Source of the DNA: Bacillota bacterium
GTDB lineage: Bacteria; Bacillota; Syntrophomonadia; Syntrophomonadales; Syntrophomonadaceae
DNA: 6,474 bases
Direction: 5' to 3'
Assembly (NCBI GenBank): GCA_017861475.1
Contig: JAGFXV010000090.1
Coordinates: 1-6,474 of the forward strand
Shown here piece by piece: positions 6,037 through 6,474 of the stretch. Within the stretch, counting starts at the first letter, position 1; each line of letters opens with the position of its first letter. The notes beneath the pieces are model-generated. The model did not search any database and was not told where the DNA came from. It saw nothing but the letters and a program-made list of their open reading frames with translations. The translations under genes were made by a program, and so were the position numbers.

Positions 6037-6050
6037 AATGAGGTTTAGGC

Positions 6051-6474
6051 TTGAGAATACAGGATTTGGGATACATCAAAGTGATCTTGGGAGAAAATGG
6101 CGGGCGGTTTCCCTTCTGCAATTCTATTCTGATCGATGATTCTATGCAGGCCATGATCGATCCTGGAGCCGGGTTGCAGCCACTGCGGTTTATAAATGAA
6201 AGCAAGGATATTGAAATCGTTTTTAATACGCATGTTCATTTTGACCATATCGTTTTCAACTATATATTCGACCATTCCCGGATCATGGTCAACGAACAGG
6301 AATCCATCTATTTCAAAGACCGCCGCAAATTCATTGAGGATTTCGGAGCCAATCAGGTCTGGGGCAACGAATGGGTTAGTCAATGGCTGGAGCAAACTCG
6401 TCGGCCGGAGGGTCTGAATAGTAAAACGCTGGCTCACAGACATGAATGGTATCTGTCCATGGCCCGGCTGGATA
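6051..6474 (+). CDS. Metallo-beta-lactamase-fold hydrolase, N-terminal part (cut by window edge)
   Basis: The frame stays open for 141 codons to the window end. It contains NTHVHFDHI with the HxHxDH metal-binding motif (H61, H63, D65, H66), the hallmark of the metallo-beta-lactamase superfamily of di-metal hydrolases and oxidoreductases. The preceding residues fit the fold's first strands: NSILIDD, then MIDPGAG, then EIVFNTHVHFDH. The start is TTG 6051, seven bases after TGAGGT. A stop lies just upstream in frame at 6039, and the first in-frame ATG (codon 32) would remove the first strands. Later metal ligands and any extra domain lie outside the window, so the substrate and subfamily cannot be assigned. 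It is 137 bases downstream of nrfA on the same strand; a functional link to nitrite reduction is not shown. Confidence 0.8.
   Translation, partial: MRIQDLGYIKVILGENGGRFPFCNSILIDDSMQAMIDPGAGLQPLRFINESKDIEIVFNTHVHFDHIVFNYIFDHSRIMVNEQESIYFKDRRKFIEDFGANQVWGNEWVSQWLEQTRRPEGLNSKTLAHRHEWYLSMARLD

Noticed and set aside
6045..6443. Minus-strand 132-codon frame at the right edge
   Set aside because: It is antisense to the metallo-beta-lactamase frame, which carries the HxHxDH motif, a plausible ribosome binding site and an open frame to the window end.

Overview
The window looks like chromosome of an anaerobic, respiring Gram-positive bacterium, most likely a Desulfitobacterium/Desulfosporosinus-type member of the Firmicutes. 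This is an inference. It rests on strong purine-rich ribosome binding sites (AAGGAG, GGAGG, AAGGGGGG), GTG and TTG starts, AT-rich intergenic DNA, and a nitrite reductase held to the membrane by an uncleaved N-terminal segment, as expected in a cell without a periplasm. I see no mobile element, CRISPR array, tRNA or rRNA.

Layout. On the minus strand, 24-1409 encodes a three-domain GAF, GGDEF and bacteriohemerythrin protein, a probable gas- or redox-controlled diguanylate cyclase. A divergent intergenic region follows (1410-1694), rich in inverted repeats. It includes a minus-strand hairpin plus T-run in front of the cyclase gene. On the plus strand come an acetyl-CoA hydrolase/transferase fused to a GNAT acetyltransferase domain (1695-3587), a possible 14-codon micro-ORF (3606-3650), a YgbA-family nitrosative-stress protein (3686-4006), a clear intrinsic terminator (4015-4052), then nrfH (4205-4633) and nrfA (4651-5913), the two subunits of membrane-bound ammonia-forming cytochrome c nitrite reductase. 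At the right edge a TTG-started metallo-beta-lactamase-fold gene begins at 6051 and runs off the window.

How the genes may work together. NrfHA takes electrons from menaquinol and reduces nitrite, and in the known family also NO, to ammonium. YgbA belongs to a family controlled by NO-responsive regulators in enterobacteria. The hemerythrin-GGDEF protein could turn O2, NO or redox state into a c-di-GMP signal. These three therefore look like a loose nitrite/NO neighbourhood. The CoA-transferase/GNAT protein is carbon metabolism or protein-acylation related and has no obvious link to it. The most informative single observation is that NrfA lacks two of the classical calcium-site residues (Glu to Thr208, Gln to Arg256), which places it with the calcium-independent, arginine-containing NrfA type described from Geobacter lovleyi. 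I did not find a clearly undescribed multi-gene system; the less explained material is in the short intergenic regions.
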